A stretch of 64,000 bases of DNA from Takakia lepidozioides (taxonomy: Eukaryota; Streptophyta; Takakiopsida; Takakiales; Takakiaceae): assembly GCA_030704615.1 (NCBI GenBank), contig CM060734.1, positions 24,676,001 to 24,740,000 of the forward strand, written 5' to 3'. The notes beneath the pieces are model-generated. The model did not search any database and was not told the DNA's origin. It saw only the letters and a program-made list of their open reading frames with translations. Position 1 is the stretch's first letter; every line of letters starts with the position of its first letter. This document shows positions 12,012 to 22,018 of this stretch, in pieces. A program made the position numbers and the translations under genes.

Positions 12012-15000
12012 ATGACGATGGGTTTGCAGTTGTTCATGAGGATGAGTTGGTTATAGTGTTCCCGCTGGAATTGGGTTCTCTGCTTGTTCAAAAAGAGGTG
12101 TATGACGAGGATGGGAATTTGGATTCTGGGCACTTGGAGAAACCATTGGTTGGCGAGTGTGGAAGGAAGTGGAGAGTCCTTCCAGGCACATACCGGGTCC
12201 TTGGAAAAGAGAGAAGACAATCAGCAGGATCAGTAGTTACCCCTGGCACTGCAGCATCGGTCGTGCAGCAGAAGGGCACAGTTCATGTGAAACAAGAGGT
12301 GAGCACATCCACTACATTCGTGACTCTTTCAGACTCGTCCTCGGAGGATGTTTCTGAGATTCCTCCACCAGTGCAGACTCCATTCTTGGATGATGACGAA
12401 TTGCAGGAGATAACGAGTGTCATTCCAAAATTGAAAGCCCTCGCAGGGGTGCCTGGGTGCAAGAGCGAGCTGCGTTTTGTTGATTGGGAGTCCCTTCGTG
12501 TGCAGCGGGCTCAATACGTGCCAGCAGAGTTTGATGGGGACATCTTGTTTGAGCTCAACCCTCCCACGTCTTCCAGTGGACTAGCTGGGCTTCTGCAGGG
12601 CATGGACAAGAAACATGACGGACACCCTTGGTGCAGGACAAAAACGTCGAACATCCACAACGACATTGGATTGAAATTTCGAAGGTCAGTTTGCGTTGGG
12701 CATTGCAAGTGCGTGAATATTTCTTGCCCTCGCCTGAGAAACAACGCTAAACCAAACGAAAGTGAGTGGGAAGGTGTGCCCCTGAATCCTTTCACCCCAG
12801 GGCTTGCCCCTCTCAAGACCAATACTTTTGTGTGCAGGTTCTGCAAACTTTCCCCATCCTGTGTTTCTGTGTGTCATGCTCATATGTACCAGGTGGCACA
12901 TCGATGCATGACAATGATTCGTGCCTGCATTCATATGGGTACACACGAGCATCCTGTAGAAGTTGCAGGGATAGCGTGGACATCGCTAGAAATCTGCTGA
13001 AGCAGGAGTTTCACAATGCCCCTTGTGCAACACCTTCTGCTATAGCGCTTGCAGCTAACAAGGCATTCCTGGAAAAACACATACTGGGTGAAGGGGATGC
13101 GACACAACCAATGCTGGATGCAGATTCGCTTGATGCAGTGATGGACCATTTCTCCATGTTGAGCTCTCCCAATATTCGAAACCAAGTGAATGCACTCAGA
13201 ATGGGCACAGGCACTGCTGGATTCATGGACAACATTATGGACCTCAAACGGAGGAGCCGCTATGAATTCATTCAAAACAGTATCTTCCCTAGCCAGGGCT
13301 CGTCCAAGGTGTATTTGTTCAAGATGTCCACAGTGGGCGAAGGCAGTGGTGTGAGCATTGTCCGCCGAATGCAACCTGGAGGAGATTTGGCAAAATGTTG
13401 GTTAATGTTTGATCACTGCAAACGGGTGAAGGGTTGGACAACCATGGCGTGCCATGTATACGATCCAGCGTACCAGCGTGTGCTCTCCATAGCAATTTGT
13501 GATATGCAGTCGGAGGACACTGAATCCCAGATGCTCATGTGGAATTCGCTCCTGGCCATCATGCAGCGCAATGGAATACAGAACACAAATTTTGCGGGCT
13601 TCATGGCTGATAGTGCACAGGCAAATTTCAATGTAGTGCGGCGCGTGTTTGGTTTGGGGGATCCTAAGGTCCCAATGGAAAATAGGGAGCGCACATGCCT
13701 CTTCCAATGGAGTCAATCTCTGGCACATCATACAAAGCGCTGCATTCGCCCTGACCTTCAGTTGGAGCACAGAAGGCTCTGCCTCAGATACAAAAATGTC
13801 ACCTCAATGGGAGAAGTTGAGAGCACTTACCAAGCAATCCGGGCTTGGTGGTTCTTCTCTGGTGCTGCTATGGTATCCACCTGAAGGAGTTGGAGGACAG
13901 GTTGGTTTTCTGGCACTTCAGGTACAGACAGTGGGGAGCTTTCATGACGATGGTAAGCCTCTTCAATCCTAGAAACACAAATTTCACTTTGCATCGTGGA
14001 TTGTCACTTGCAGAACCTCTTCCATTTCCTTTCGTTCCTCACATTTTCATGCAATGCCTCCTGCAGGACATGTCCTTGGAGGACTTGGCCGACATGCCAT
14101 CCTGTAATTTGGCGGAGACTGTTCACAACGCCTGGATGCAGCAGTCTACCAAAGCAGAACGTGACTTGTATGTGGCCACTGCTGATGACATGGTGCGGGC
14201 ACTTACACAACAAACCAGGTACCGCAATTTTCAGATGGGACGGGGTGGAGGCAAGGGCCCTGATACGACTTTGTTGATGCTAAGGGCTGCGAGTAGGTCC
14301 GGAGACCCATCGAAGATGGCCAGAGCTCTGAACAGGTGCACTTAAGGCTCCCCTTTGCAATCCAGGCTCCCCCATTTGGAAGGCGAGGAAAGATTTGGAT
14401 CATGCAAAAGGAAATCGAACACTCCTCCAGGGTTGGATGGAGATTCCCATCGGCCGGACAGGGTCAATTTCTCTGTACGAAAGGTGTCTCCAGTGCAGAC
14501 TAAGTTGTGTGCCCGCCCCTTCCCAGGTGGGTCCTCCTCCAGTGGAGCAGGTACAGATCATGCAAGCACAGCAGCAGGAATCCCATTGGAGAAGGTGGTG
14601 GCCATGGTGTATGAATCTGATTGCATCTGATTGATAGTGAGTGGCATATAGAACGCACCCCACCAGGATCTAGAGTGGCTTGCATGGCAATTCGGACCCC
14701 TTCTTTCAAGAAATGCAAATCAGAAATATGCAAAGGCTCCAGGGGGACTCTAGCTCCAACATTCACAGGGTTGTTCCGACCTTATCATAGTGGGGAGTCA
14801 AAGGACCACAAGTTTTGGTTCTGCCCAGACGATATGGCACGATGCGTCAAGGGAACAGTTCGTCCTTCGGTGATAATGAAGCCCCCTCCCCCCGCAATTT
14901 GGCCTGTGAAACTTGGGAAGTCGCTGTCATCAACCGAGATAAGCATGCTGGAGGAGGGAGGGTTCTGTCTTGCACGGTCCCGGGTGGTGCCCTCATGCAC

Positions 15001-15478
15001 TGTTGGCACAGATGTGCCACATGCTCCGGCAATGCCTCCACCCGGTGCCGACTCCCACCCAACAAAAAGAGATGGAAAAACAATGCGCCGTGTCGCTTCG
15101 GGTGCAGATCACGAATGCAAGATGGAATCGGCTAGAATTTTGCAGGCTCGGATGACTCGTATCACCGAAGTCCCTGCCCCGGGGTATGGACGGATTTACA
15201 CAGTGTTGTCTATTGGCTCAGTTCTTCATGACAAAGAATATCATGTTACCGTGGGGAATTTCCCTACGTGCACTTGTCTGGATTTTGTAACGATGCGTGA
15301 GGGCGCTCTCGGCATGAGAGGGAAGTGGGTCCCCTGCAAGCATCAATAATACCTTGTAATTATGTGTTGCGACGGTAAGAGAGACCAATTCATTCACCAA
15401 GCCACACTAGGCTACGGAGAAGTCATCACCCTTCTGCAGCGGGACACCTCACGTAGGGCTCCGCCAAATTCTCTTTGA
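12012..15478 (+). pseudogene. MULE (FAR1/mudrA-type) transposase with SWIM finger, disrupted
   Basis: The N-terminal region has CVGHCKCVNISCPRL and CRFCKLSPSC, then MTMIRACIHMGTHEHPV, the standard Cys-rich lead-in of plant MULE transposases. A frame change near 12976 leads into RDSVDIARNLLK. The DDE core follows: MFDHCKRVKGW supplies the first Asp, FMADSAQANFNVV the second. A second frame change near 13880 precedes KELEDRLVFWHFRYRQWG. An intron (13953-14066, GTAAGC to CTGCAG) is followed by MSLEDLADMPSCNLAETVHNAW. The C-terminal SWIM finger reads CTCLDF...VPCKH, but a TAA at 15347-15349 falls directly after it; the frame then continues to 15478. The active enzyme would cut element ends and insert with 8-10 bp target duplications. 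This copy cannot make a full protein. The homologue at 27807-29461 confirms the intron and SWIM layout. Confidence 0.9.
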
Positions 15479-15871
15479 ACACATACGAGCCATGCCCGCT
15501 TCCCATGCTGGTTTCCAGGTTACCGTGTGAAGACTTTGCATTTAGGACAAACACACACATTTCGTTCACGGAACCAGGGCAAATGCACATGCCATTCATT
15601 GTAAGCGTCTATCTGTGAATTGAAATAAAGTGTGTCAATCATTTTGAGCTCAAATCTGCCATATTTTCATATTCCTCTTTTTTGTGCAGGCATTGCAGAC
15701 ATGGTGGCCCCCTTTGTTTTGTCCATGGTAATAGGCCCTCTTCCTGCAATCCTCGCCTATAGGACCTGCTTCTCCAACAGATTTGTGCCGCTCACGCTTT
15801 GCAGCTACAACGTGAGCTTAGCTCCCAGGCTCACGGGGCTGGGCTCACGCCGTAGCTACGCTGGCCACGGG
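15479..15871. other. No gene seen; short GTGAGC/GCTCACG repeats at its end
   Basis: This holds the probable 3' flank of the MULE gene. Several copies of GCTCACG and GTGAGC occur at about 15812-15852, a motif that recurs at 16465-16482, 30822-30870, 59546-59597 and 61010-61060. A plus-strand frame runs from 15632 but has no recognisable motif, and it overlaps the LINE tail on the other strand. Confidence 0.35.
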
Positions 15872-16500
15872 CTAGGAGATTCTCCAGGACCAGCAGGGTC
15901 TATTGACCCAGCAGGGACTATCTCCATCCCGGGTGCAGAGGATGCCTCGAAGGGTCAAAGTCCCATTGAAGGCATTAAGCAAGGCCGAGTGCTTGTCCTC
16001 GGAACATCTGCGTACTGCTAAGACCAACACTTCCCACAATTTGCGGCCTCGAATAATTAGATCATAGTGAATGCGAGCAAGAGTGGCAAAAAGACAGGGG
16101 GATTTACCATCATATAGCCATGCACACCTTGACTTCCAGATGTGCCACAGACCTAAGGTCGTGAAATAGCTCCAGAGTTGACAAGCCACCCAAGGGACCC
16201 CGTTAGAGATATTAAGAAGAAGGACTGCCTGGTCATTGATATCAATGGCCTTCCGGGGGAGGAAGAAAGTTCGGATCCTTCTCCGGACCTGCTGAGCAAA
16301 GTAACATGTTAATAATCAATGCTCCAGAGACTCTGGAATATGAGAGGGGCACATGGAGCAAATATACAGAGGGGGCTCTTGTAAACTGTAAGCCATAGGA
16401 AGAATGCGGTGAGCAGGAATGCTATTCCGTGAGCCTAGATGCATGAGCTTGAGAGCTGTGAACTTGTATTGTGAGCATAGGCTCACGAATGGGAACAACC
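15872..16500 (-). pseudogene. LINE ORF2 C-terminal fragment
   Basis: Reading the minus strand, a Cys-containing stretch (ICSMCPSHIPESLEH) matches the zinc-binding tail of plant LINE reverse transcriptases. It is followed by QVRRRIRTFFLPRKAI and then LWHIWKSRCAWLYDGKSP, the usual last block of these proteins. The reverse transcriptase core is not present upstream (higher coordinates), so only the 3' end of a LINE survives. Frame changes occur near 16190-16320. Confidence 0.65.
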
Positions 16501-16580
16501 CATATTCCCGCGGATTACACCGGAAGACCTATAACCGTGTAGCCTTACGATAGAAGAACCCCCTATTCCCGCGGACGTTT
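16501..16580 (+). repeat. Cluster of CCTATTCCCGCGGA-type motifs
   Basis: Three related motifs occur in 75 bp: TATTCCCGCGGA at 16503, CCTATAACCGTG at 16528 and CCTATTCCCGCGGA at 16562. The same consensus (CCTAT, two or three bases, CCGCGGA) appears at element borders at 19169 (inverted), 26958, 29864-29965, 59637 and 60944-60976 (inverted). GTGAGCATAGGCTCACG lies just upstream at about 16468. I read this as the end region of a transposon related to those elements; the partner end was not identified. Confidence 0.5.
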
Positions 16581-16792
16581 TTTGAGTGACATAAGATGTC
16601 TAACTACAACCGTGCACCTTGAGATGATTGCAGACAATTACTACGACTTACACACCATGTGATGTTATTTTCTATTTTGGCTTGCATGCCTCCAACTTCA
16701 TGTGTTATCTGCATGGAATATTTCTTTGAAGTATCTTCATTTAACATGGATTACTTGCCTAATACACGAGAAACAAAAACCATATTGTCTCT

Positions 16793-17335
16793 CTAAGAAT
16801 TATCCCCGGTAGAGACGTCATCCTCAATATCTCCAGTAGACACAGAAGCATCTATATCCATAAAGTCCTCAGCTCGACGAAATATCTCCATGTGATTAGA
16901 AGCACTAGCTCGAGACCCACGGAACCCAAAACCATGAAAACCTACATTTGCAGTCTCTTGCTCAATTTCGGTGTTCATTTCGGGTATAAGCAGGCGCATA
17001 CAGGTTTTCCTGACGAAATGAATCTCAAACAACAGTGCCCTCAGTGTGTTCATTTTGGGTATAAGCAGGCACATACATGTTTTCATGGCGAAATGAATCT
17101 CACACAACAGTGCCCTCAGTGTGTTCATTTTGGGTATAAGCAGGCACATACATGTTTTCATGGCGAAATGAATCTCACACAACAGTGCCCTCAGTATGTT
17201 CAGTTTGGATATAAGCAGACGCCTACATGTTTTCATGACAAAATGAATCTCAGACAACAGTTTCCTCAGTGTGTTCATTTTGGGTATAAGCAGGCGCATA
17301 AAGGTTTCCATAGCGAAATGAATCTCACACAACAC
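16793..17335 (-). CDS. Hypothetical protein with five 25-residue repeats (75-bp tandem repeat)
   Basis: The DNA holds five copies of a unit exactly 75 bp long (phase markers at 17041, 17116, 17191 and 17266). Because 75 is divisible by three, both strands stay open. On the minus strand the repeat reads IHFAMKTCMCLLIPKMNT-type units, followed by a unique acidic tail ending MDIDASVSTGD...VSTGDNS. On the plus strand the same DNA reads CPQCVHFGYKQAHTCFH-type units. The minus frame has the more protein-like non-repeat tail, so I list that strand. There is no ATG at the first unit (GTG only), no known domain, and an AT-rich start region. It may be only a satellite that happens to be open. Confidence 0.3.
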   Translation of the reverse strand: MLCEIHFAMETFMRLLIPKMNTLRKLLSEIHFVMKTCRRLLISKLNILRALLCEIHFAMKTCMCLLIPKMNTLRALLCEIHFAMKTCMCLLIPKMNTLRALLFEIHFVRKTCMRLLIPEMNTEIEQETANVGFHGFGFRGSRASASNHMEIFRRAEDFMDIDASVSTGDIEDDVSTGDNS

Positions 17336-17387
17336 TGTTATTTATTTATTTTTAATTTAAATAAATTTACATAATAATGCCCTCATA

Positions 17388-17412
17388 GTTGGTATTATAT
17401 ATATATATATAA
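17388..17412. repeat. AT dinucleotide microsatellite
   Basis: An alternating TA run directly follows the 75-bp repeat array and an AT-rich stretch of ATTTATTT/TTTAAATAAA type. Confidence 0.8.
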
Positions 17413-17459
17413 TGCCAGCCGGAGCCAGCGTAAATAAGAGCCTCTTAGTAAGACAACTA

Positions 17460-17605
17460 AGAGCCTCTTCCCTTACATGTACTGCCCCCTTTCGGGGGTG
17501 GGCTCATACCGTACCACATATGAAAAGGACGTAGTAGGATTTGAGCCCCAAACCACTGGGGTAACACCTAAGTGTATTGTCCAACTAGAAGTTCAAAATA
17601 ATTCA
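17460..17605 (-). mobile_element. Possible tRNA-derived SINE
   Basis: On the minus strand the sequence reads a tRNA-like head with GGGCTCAAATCC, a fair match to the RNA polymerase III B box. CCCCAGTGGTTTGGGG lies before it. A 3' part has a CCCCCGAAAGGGGG hairpin. Hairpin and B box recall the clearer SINE at 62738-62917. The A box is weak and I found no target duplication, so the call is tentative. Confidence 0.35.
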
Positions 17606-17833
17606 AAATGGATGTAGGGTTGCGGCGTTGTGCTCAGCGATGAGTCTTGGACTTGGTTGTTTTTCTTTGTTTGTGTCATGGGATGATTCGCAGGTGCATA
17701 GCTAGGGTGCGAGATGGATACCACAGGCTTAGAAATGATTTCTAGTTCGGCCTTTCTTATGGGACCCTCTCAACCTCCCGGGAAGTACTAGCTATCGTGC
17801 CAGTTATGCCTCTACCAAATCCTTCCCCCTCAT

Positions 17834-18286
17834 GTGATTCGACTAGCTTTGTGTTGGCTCGTTGGGCACTACTCCAGCCTTATTCACAGAGATCTCCCGA
17901 CGACAAAAGGGCTGATCAAGGGAACCCTTTTGTATATCACAGCGGCTGAACTCCCCACTGGTCATCTGTCCATGTTCTTAGTAGATGGTGGCTTCAATTT
18001 TGTATTGGGGAATAGTATCAAGCCACGATCCAGCATGGACGATCCCAAGCGGTTGCTGCTTCTTGACAGTACGAACTCCGAGGCTGCTCGAATGTTCTGC
18101 CCCCTAGCGATTACCCCCCGGGACCTACTCACACCACTTGAGTGGCTGGCAAGATTTTACGGGACTGCAGACCCTCGCGGGGGCGGATATGTCGTGAGCG
18201 TGAGTGGTGAGCGGCTGGTTCGGCTCATGTTCGGGTCAGGCCTGGGTCCGGGAATATTCCAGGAATATTCTGACAATATTTGCTAG
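17834..18286 (+). CDS. Hypothetical 150-residue reading frame
   Basis: An open frame with a mixed composition includes LIKGTLLYITAAELPTGH and SVSGERLVRLMFGSG. I recognise no family. It has no clear promoter or splice support. It ends in the AATATTC-rich repeat that follows, so its last residues (FQEYSDNIC) are probably not protein-coding in origin. It may be chance or an old repeat. Confidence 0.2.
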   Translation: MIRLALCWLVGHYSSLIHRDLPTTKGLIKGTLLYITAAELPTGHLSMFLVDGGFNFVLGNSIKPRSSMDDPKRLLLLDSTNSEAARMFCPLAITPRDLLTPLEWLARFYGTADPRGGGYVVSVSGERLVRLMFGSGLGPGIFQEYSDNIC

Positions 18287-18416
18287 AGTATCCCAATACT
18301 ACCGGCAAAGAATATCCCAAAGAATATCCGAAAATACCAGGAATATCTTATGAATATTATAAGAATATCCCAAAAATGTACGAATATACGTAGAATATAC
18401 CAAGAATATTTGAATT
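18248..18416. repeat. Degenerate GAATATYCC repeat cluster
   Basis: About a dozen copies of AGAATATCC or GGAATATTCC occur within 170 bp, with variable spacing of 9-20 bp. The GGAATATTCC form is a perfect 10-bp palindrome. The cluster sits about 0.5 kb outside the left border motif of the candidate composite element at 18.94 kb. Confidence 0.6.
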
Positions 18417-18938
18417 GGCATTGAGTGTTTGGTGCATGTTGAATATTTCTGTGGCAAATCGACAGTTCCGCGCGGATTTGTCGTGTTTTACTCACAAGTT
18501 AGGTTCGGGTTAGGTTTGGGGGTAGAATTAGGTAGAATATTCTCAAAAATTGAGCATTATTCCTCTTTTGCTCACGCTCACGCTCACCGGAAACACCGCC
18601 TCGACCCTCACAAGCAAGGGCAATTGGTATGGCCAGCCGCTCTTGGCTGGCACCACAATTTGGATGGCGACCTCGAGCTATGCGGTGCAGTTGCCAAATA
18701 TGGCACCCTGGTGTCCTGGTAGTGGCAGTGGCAACAAGGGCGGCCTCACCTCCGATCCCCGCCATCTCAGTGCCCTTTTATTTTTAGGGAGCACACTCAC
18801 CCCTCTTCCCAACCTTGGGTACTCCCTCCCCTCTCCCCCATAAAAAGTACCTGCATTGCATACAATGAATTATCATCACTCTCTGATGTTCAGCTGTTGT
18901 GTCAGATGGCCCCCCCAATTCAAGGGGTGTGGACTTTG

Positions 18939-19181
18939 CATGAGCGGTGAACATGAGCACATATAAGCATAAGCAGAGCAATTTTTAGGGAATATTCTTG
19001 GAATTTAGCCATTCCCGACCTAATTTTGACTGTTTTTCATGTAAAAAAGTGCGAGGTGCTGCATCATAATGTGGCCTAGAAGTTTGCCCACGGTTCAAAA
19101 AAAGCAAGTTCGGCAGTTACTGAACCTGCATAGTCGGCAACAATTACAGACGTGGGAGGAGAATAAGGCCGCGGGAATAGG
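18939..19181 (+). repeat. Left inverted end of candidate composite element
   Basis: CATGAGC occurs at 18939 and 18952, and CCGCGGGAATAGG at 19169-19181. The exact inverse CCTATTCCCGCGG is at 26958-26970, and the inverse GCTCATG occurs at 27025 and 27032. The order (CATGAGC outside, CCGCGG motif inside) mirrors on both sides of the RING, methyltransferase and paired-gene block. That is what terminal inverted repeats of one element would look like. I could not find a target-site duplication. The same motifs occur at other places in the window, so chance pairing of two different elements is possible. Confidence 0.45.
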
Positions 19182-19394
19182 ACCGTTTGTAATAAAAAAA
19201 AAATTTTGAACACAAGTAAGATCCGAAAGACAGCGCTTCCTAGTGTTTTGGGCCGGCTAGGTTCTGTCATGCACGGCGCCGATTATGTGTTGGCTGGTTA
19301 AGGGAAGTCTGCAACGACTACAGGCACAATGTTGACAGCCACAGTATTAACAGCTCAAAATCAAGTTTGTTCTTAGTCATTTTGTCTGTTTAGG

Positions 19395-19976
19395 ATGGAC
19401 ACTACCAATGTGGATGCAGGCGGCAGTAGCCGTGCTGTGGAGGGCGACGGGGAGGACAGGCCTGCTGCCAATGTGGATGCAAGCGGCAGCAACCGTGCTG
19501 TGGAGGGTGACGGGGAGGACAGGCCTGCTTCCGAGTCATGGTGGACTCCTCATCTCGACGATATTGCCGAATGCGTTGCCAAGCAGGAATATGATGTCTT
19601 GTTTCTTATTCAGTCACAGAATGAGAACGCTCCAGCTGAAGAGGAATGCAGCACTGTTTCAGAGGAGTCAGATGCTGACAAAAACGTGGGAATGGAGGAT
19701 GAGGAAGGAGGTGACGATGAGGAGATGGAGGTTAATGAAGAGGAGGATTTGCACTGGATTGGTGTTTCCATGGACATCGTTGAAGAGTTGGCTCCAGAGT
19801 CTGTTGTGCCGGCGGAAACAAGAGCATTGGAACCATGCACGATTTGCCTGGAGACACCAGTAGCTGGAGAGTCTGTATGCATACTGAGTGAGTGCTTCCA
19901 TTCATTCCAAACTCCGTGCTTTGACACATGGGTGCAGCTCAACAGGTCATGCCCTCTCTGTCGGCGTCGGATCTGA
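19395..19976 (+). CDS. RING-type zinc finger protein with one altered ligand
   Basis: A 193-residue frame starts at an ATG and ends at a TGA. The N-terminus has a tandem duplication of an about 21-residue unit (NVDAGGSSRAVEGDGEDRPA, then NVDASGSNRAVEGDGEDRPA). An acidic stretch (GGDDEEMEVNEEED) follows. The C-terminal RING has CTIC at 148-151, C167, H169, C175 and CPLC at 186-189. Position 172, where RING-H2 proteins have the second His, is Gln. RING proteins are usually E3 ubiquitin ligases; whether this one folds or works without that ligand is open. It lies just inside the left border of the candidate composite element, so it could be an accessory or captured gene. The frame is intact. Confidence 0.7.
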   Translation: MDTTNVDAGGSSRAVEGDGEDRPAANVDASGSNRAVEGDGEDRPASESWWTPHLDDIAECVAKQEYDVLFLIQSQNENAPAEEECSTVSEESDADKNVGMEDEEGGDDEEMEVNEEEDLHWIGVSMDIVEELAPESVVPAETRALEPCTICLETPVAGESVCILSECFHSFQTPCFDTWVQLNRSCPLCRRRI

Positions 19977-20170
19977 GACCATATAGATAGGCCAGACAAA
20001 TATGTAAAAAATAACCGGTGTCCAGGGGACACCAAGTAACCAGTATGGGGGGGGGGGGTATCTGGTAGAGATGGTACCGTGTGGCACCCAAGGGGGGCCC
20101 CAGGGGGGCACCCCATGGGTGCCCGCCAAGTATCCATATATATGTATCTAGGAGGCAAGAGCAGGGTTTG
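19977..20170. repeat. G-rich spacer with short inverted repeats
   Basis: This contains a run of ten G residues at about 20046, GGTGTCC/GGACACC at 20018-20033 and GGCACCC...GGGTGCC pairs at 20082-20123. It lies directly downstream of the RING gene. It may be a 3' flank or a small foldback repeat. Confidence 0.4.
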
Positions 20171-20225
20171 ATTCGAGCTGTCGTTTGTTGGTGATGATAG
20201 TAGTGAGAGAACAGAGGGCCGTGAG

Positions 20226-20456
20226 GTGTATGGCTTTGAAGCATTTATGGATGGAGATGATGAGAAGATTAAAGTTATTTTGAAGTTCAGAAATGTTGGC
20301 CTTGTGGATGCCCCCTTTGGTGCCGGCAGTGATGACAATGAGGGGGCCTGTGGTCCATCCCCTCCGGCGGATAGCAAGAATGAGTGGTGCATATTTTTGG
20401 CATTTTTCGAGGACGGAGGAGCTGGGGAAGCGGTCATTGCAAAATGTGAATTCTAA
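20226..20456 (+). CDS. Hypothetical short reading frame
   Basis: A 76-codon frame reads YGFEAFMDGDDEKIKVILKF near its start and SKNEWCIFLAFFEDGG near its end. The acidic and hydrophobic mix looks protein-like, but I recognise no family. It lies between the RING and methyltransferase-like genes, in the same orientation. It may be an exon of a larger gene or chance. Confidence 0.25.
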   Translation: MYGFEAFMDGDDEKIKVILKFRNVGLVDAPFGAGSDDNEGACGPSPPADSKNEWCIFLAFFEDGGAGEAVIAKCEF

Positions 20457-20629
20457 AAAATGTATGGTAATGGCGGGGGACGGGGCAGGGGGTGGTGGAG
20501 CGTTGATGGAGCGTTGATGGGGAGCCCGTGGACTACGAGGATATCCGGACAGAGGCGGGAAGGGCATGTACATGATGTATGGGGGCGACATGTATAGGGG
20601 AGTAGCCACGTAGATATGTCCTTTTTCAT

Positions 20630-20880
20630 ACCTTAAGGAAATCTGGTTTTAAAACCATAAAGCTGGCTGATATGGTGAAAAAGATGGGCAGCAGATTGCT
20701 GCCAATGTTTTTATTCACATGTTCATGTTGTGAATCACGGGCAGTAGACTACTGCCACTGGCTGAAGAACACAAGTTCTTATTCATACCTTTGGAAAAAC
20801 GGTTCTAACCATAAAGTTGGCCGATATGGTGGAAAAATGTGCAGTAATTTACTGCCATCGGTTGAAGAACACCTGTAATT
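20630..20880. repeat. Imperfect direct repeat of about 90 bp
   Basis: Two blocks share, in order, ACCATAAAG, TGGC(T/C)GATATGGTG, GCAG...TACTGCCA-type words and TGAAGAACAC. One runs from about 20630 to 20780 and the other from about 20795 to 20878. GCAG and CTGC words form small dyads inside each block. No coding signal was seen. Confidence 0.5.
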
Positions 20881-22018
20881 TATGAACTCTTGCGTGCCCA
20901 GCTATATGAATGTTTTGTCCATGTAATTTTCTCTTGACTTGGGAAGCAGAGACTGTAGTTTTTTAACCAAAGATAAAACTACATCGCACGGAGATTCTTC
21001 CTTGGTCTCTACTTCTTTACAAGAGCTTGTTGACAAGATAAGAGGTAAGACGGAAAACGCATGACTCTATATTCTTGCCAAGTTTGATTTATGCTATGCC
21101 AATGTTCACTCGTGATCTGAGGGCAGAGAGAATGTAGACCTTTTATCTTTTTTGGTATTCAAGTCCAAGGACATAACTACATTGTAGAGGGAGAGCCTTA
21201 TGAGAATGGGTCCGGTATGCACTCCCTTACGGGGTGAGTGCATACCACACTCACTCCATAAGGGACTGCCATACCAGGGGTTGGATGGTGGGCGCCCCCT
21301 CTCTCCCTCTCTCCAATTATCTGTTTGGGATTAACAATTATTTTCCTAAGCCTACCTGGTTTGGAAATACCTTCTTTCTAATCCCTAATGGAATATGTTT
21401 TGAATTTCATCCATACCGGATGAAAAATATGCCAGGTATAATCCCTAACTGGATGAATTATTGTCTCGAGCCTTACCACTAAGGATGTAGCCTGCAACGG
21501 ATTACATCCATCCTGGACGTTACCCTAACGGATGTAAACCTAAGAGGATGTAACTCTAATGAAGTGCAAAATTTCATCCCAGTGGATGAAATCGCGGGAT
21601 GGTTTGCTAACCGCCTCTCTGCCCTAAGCACGGCACGATACTCGTGCTTGTTTTCTCTGGAGGATGGCGATGGCGGCTGAGCTGAGTGCTCCAGCATCAC
21701 GATGCGCGTGCATTTTGTTTTTTCTTGCGCGATGGCGGCAGACTCTTCCATTTCCTGCACTGGCAAATGACCTACTGCCGTGTTTGCCTGCAATCTTTCT
21801 TATTCGTGAAGCAGCGGCGCTCCTAAGGTGATGGGGGAAGTATCATGCACTTTGTAAAATATGCAATTTGTCCTCAAGTATCCCCAATTTGTTGCATTCT
21901 GCTGTGATCTCTTGAGATTCAGGTGTTGAATGCCGCAGCGTCCCACTCCACAAACGATTAAAGTTCTTTGTGGTGTCGCATCTATGTTTTACTTTTGATC
22001 AATTTGCTCACTGTAGAA
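20881..22018. other. No gene seen; GGATGAAA/TTTCATCC palindromes at 21.4-21.6 kb
   Basis: No supported gene. TTTCATCC...GGATGAAA inverted pairs occur at about 21408-21426 and 21571-21590, with further GGATGTAA or TTACATCC words between them at 21482-21552. TGCACTC/GAGTGCA also forms an inverted pair at 21217-21242. These look like another small palindrome family of the kind seen in the larger arrays of this window. Confidence 0.45.

Noticed and set aside
12838-12892. 54-bp intron in the MULE transposase
   Set aside because: GT and AG are present, but the read-through sequence matches the normal Cys-rich block of this family and splicing would break the frame.
15632-16021. Plus-strand protein of 129 residues
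   Set aside because: It overlaps a recognisable LINE tail on the minus strand and has no protein family features.
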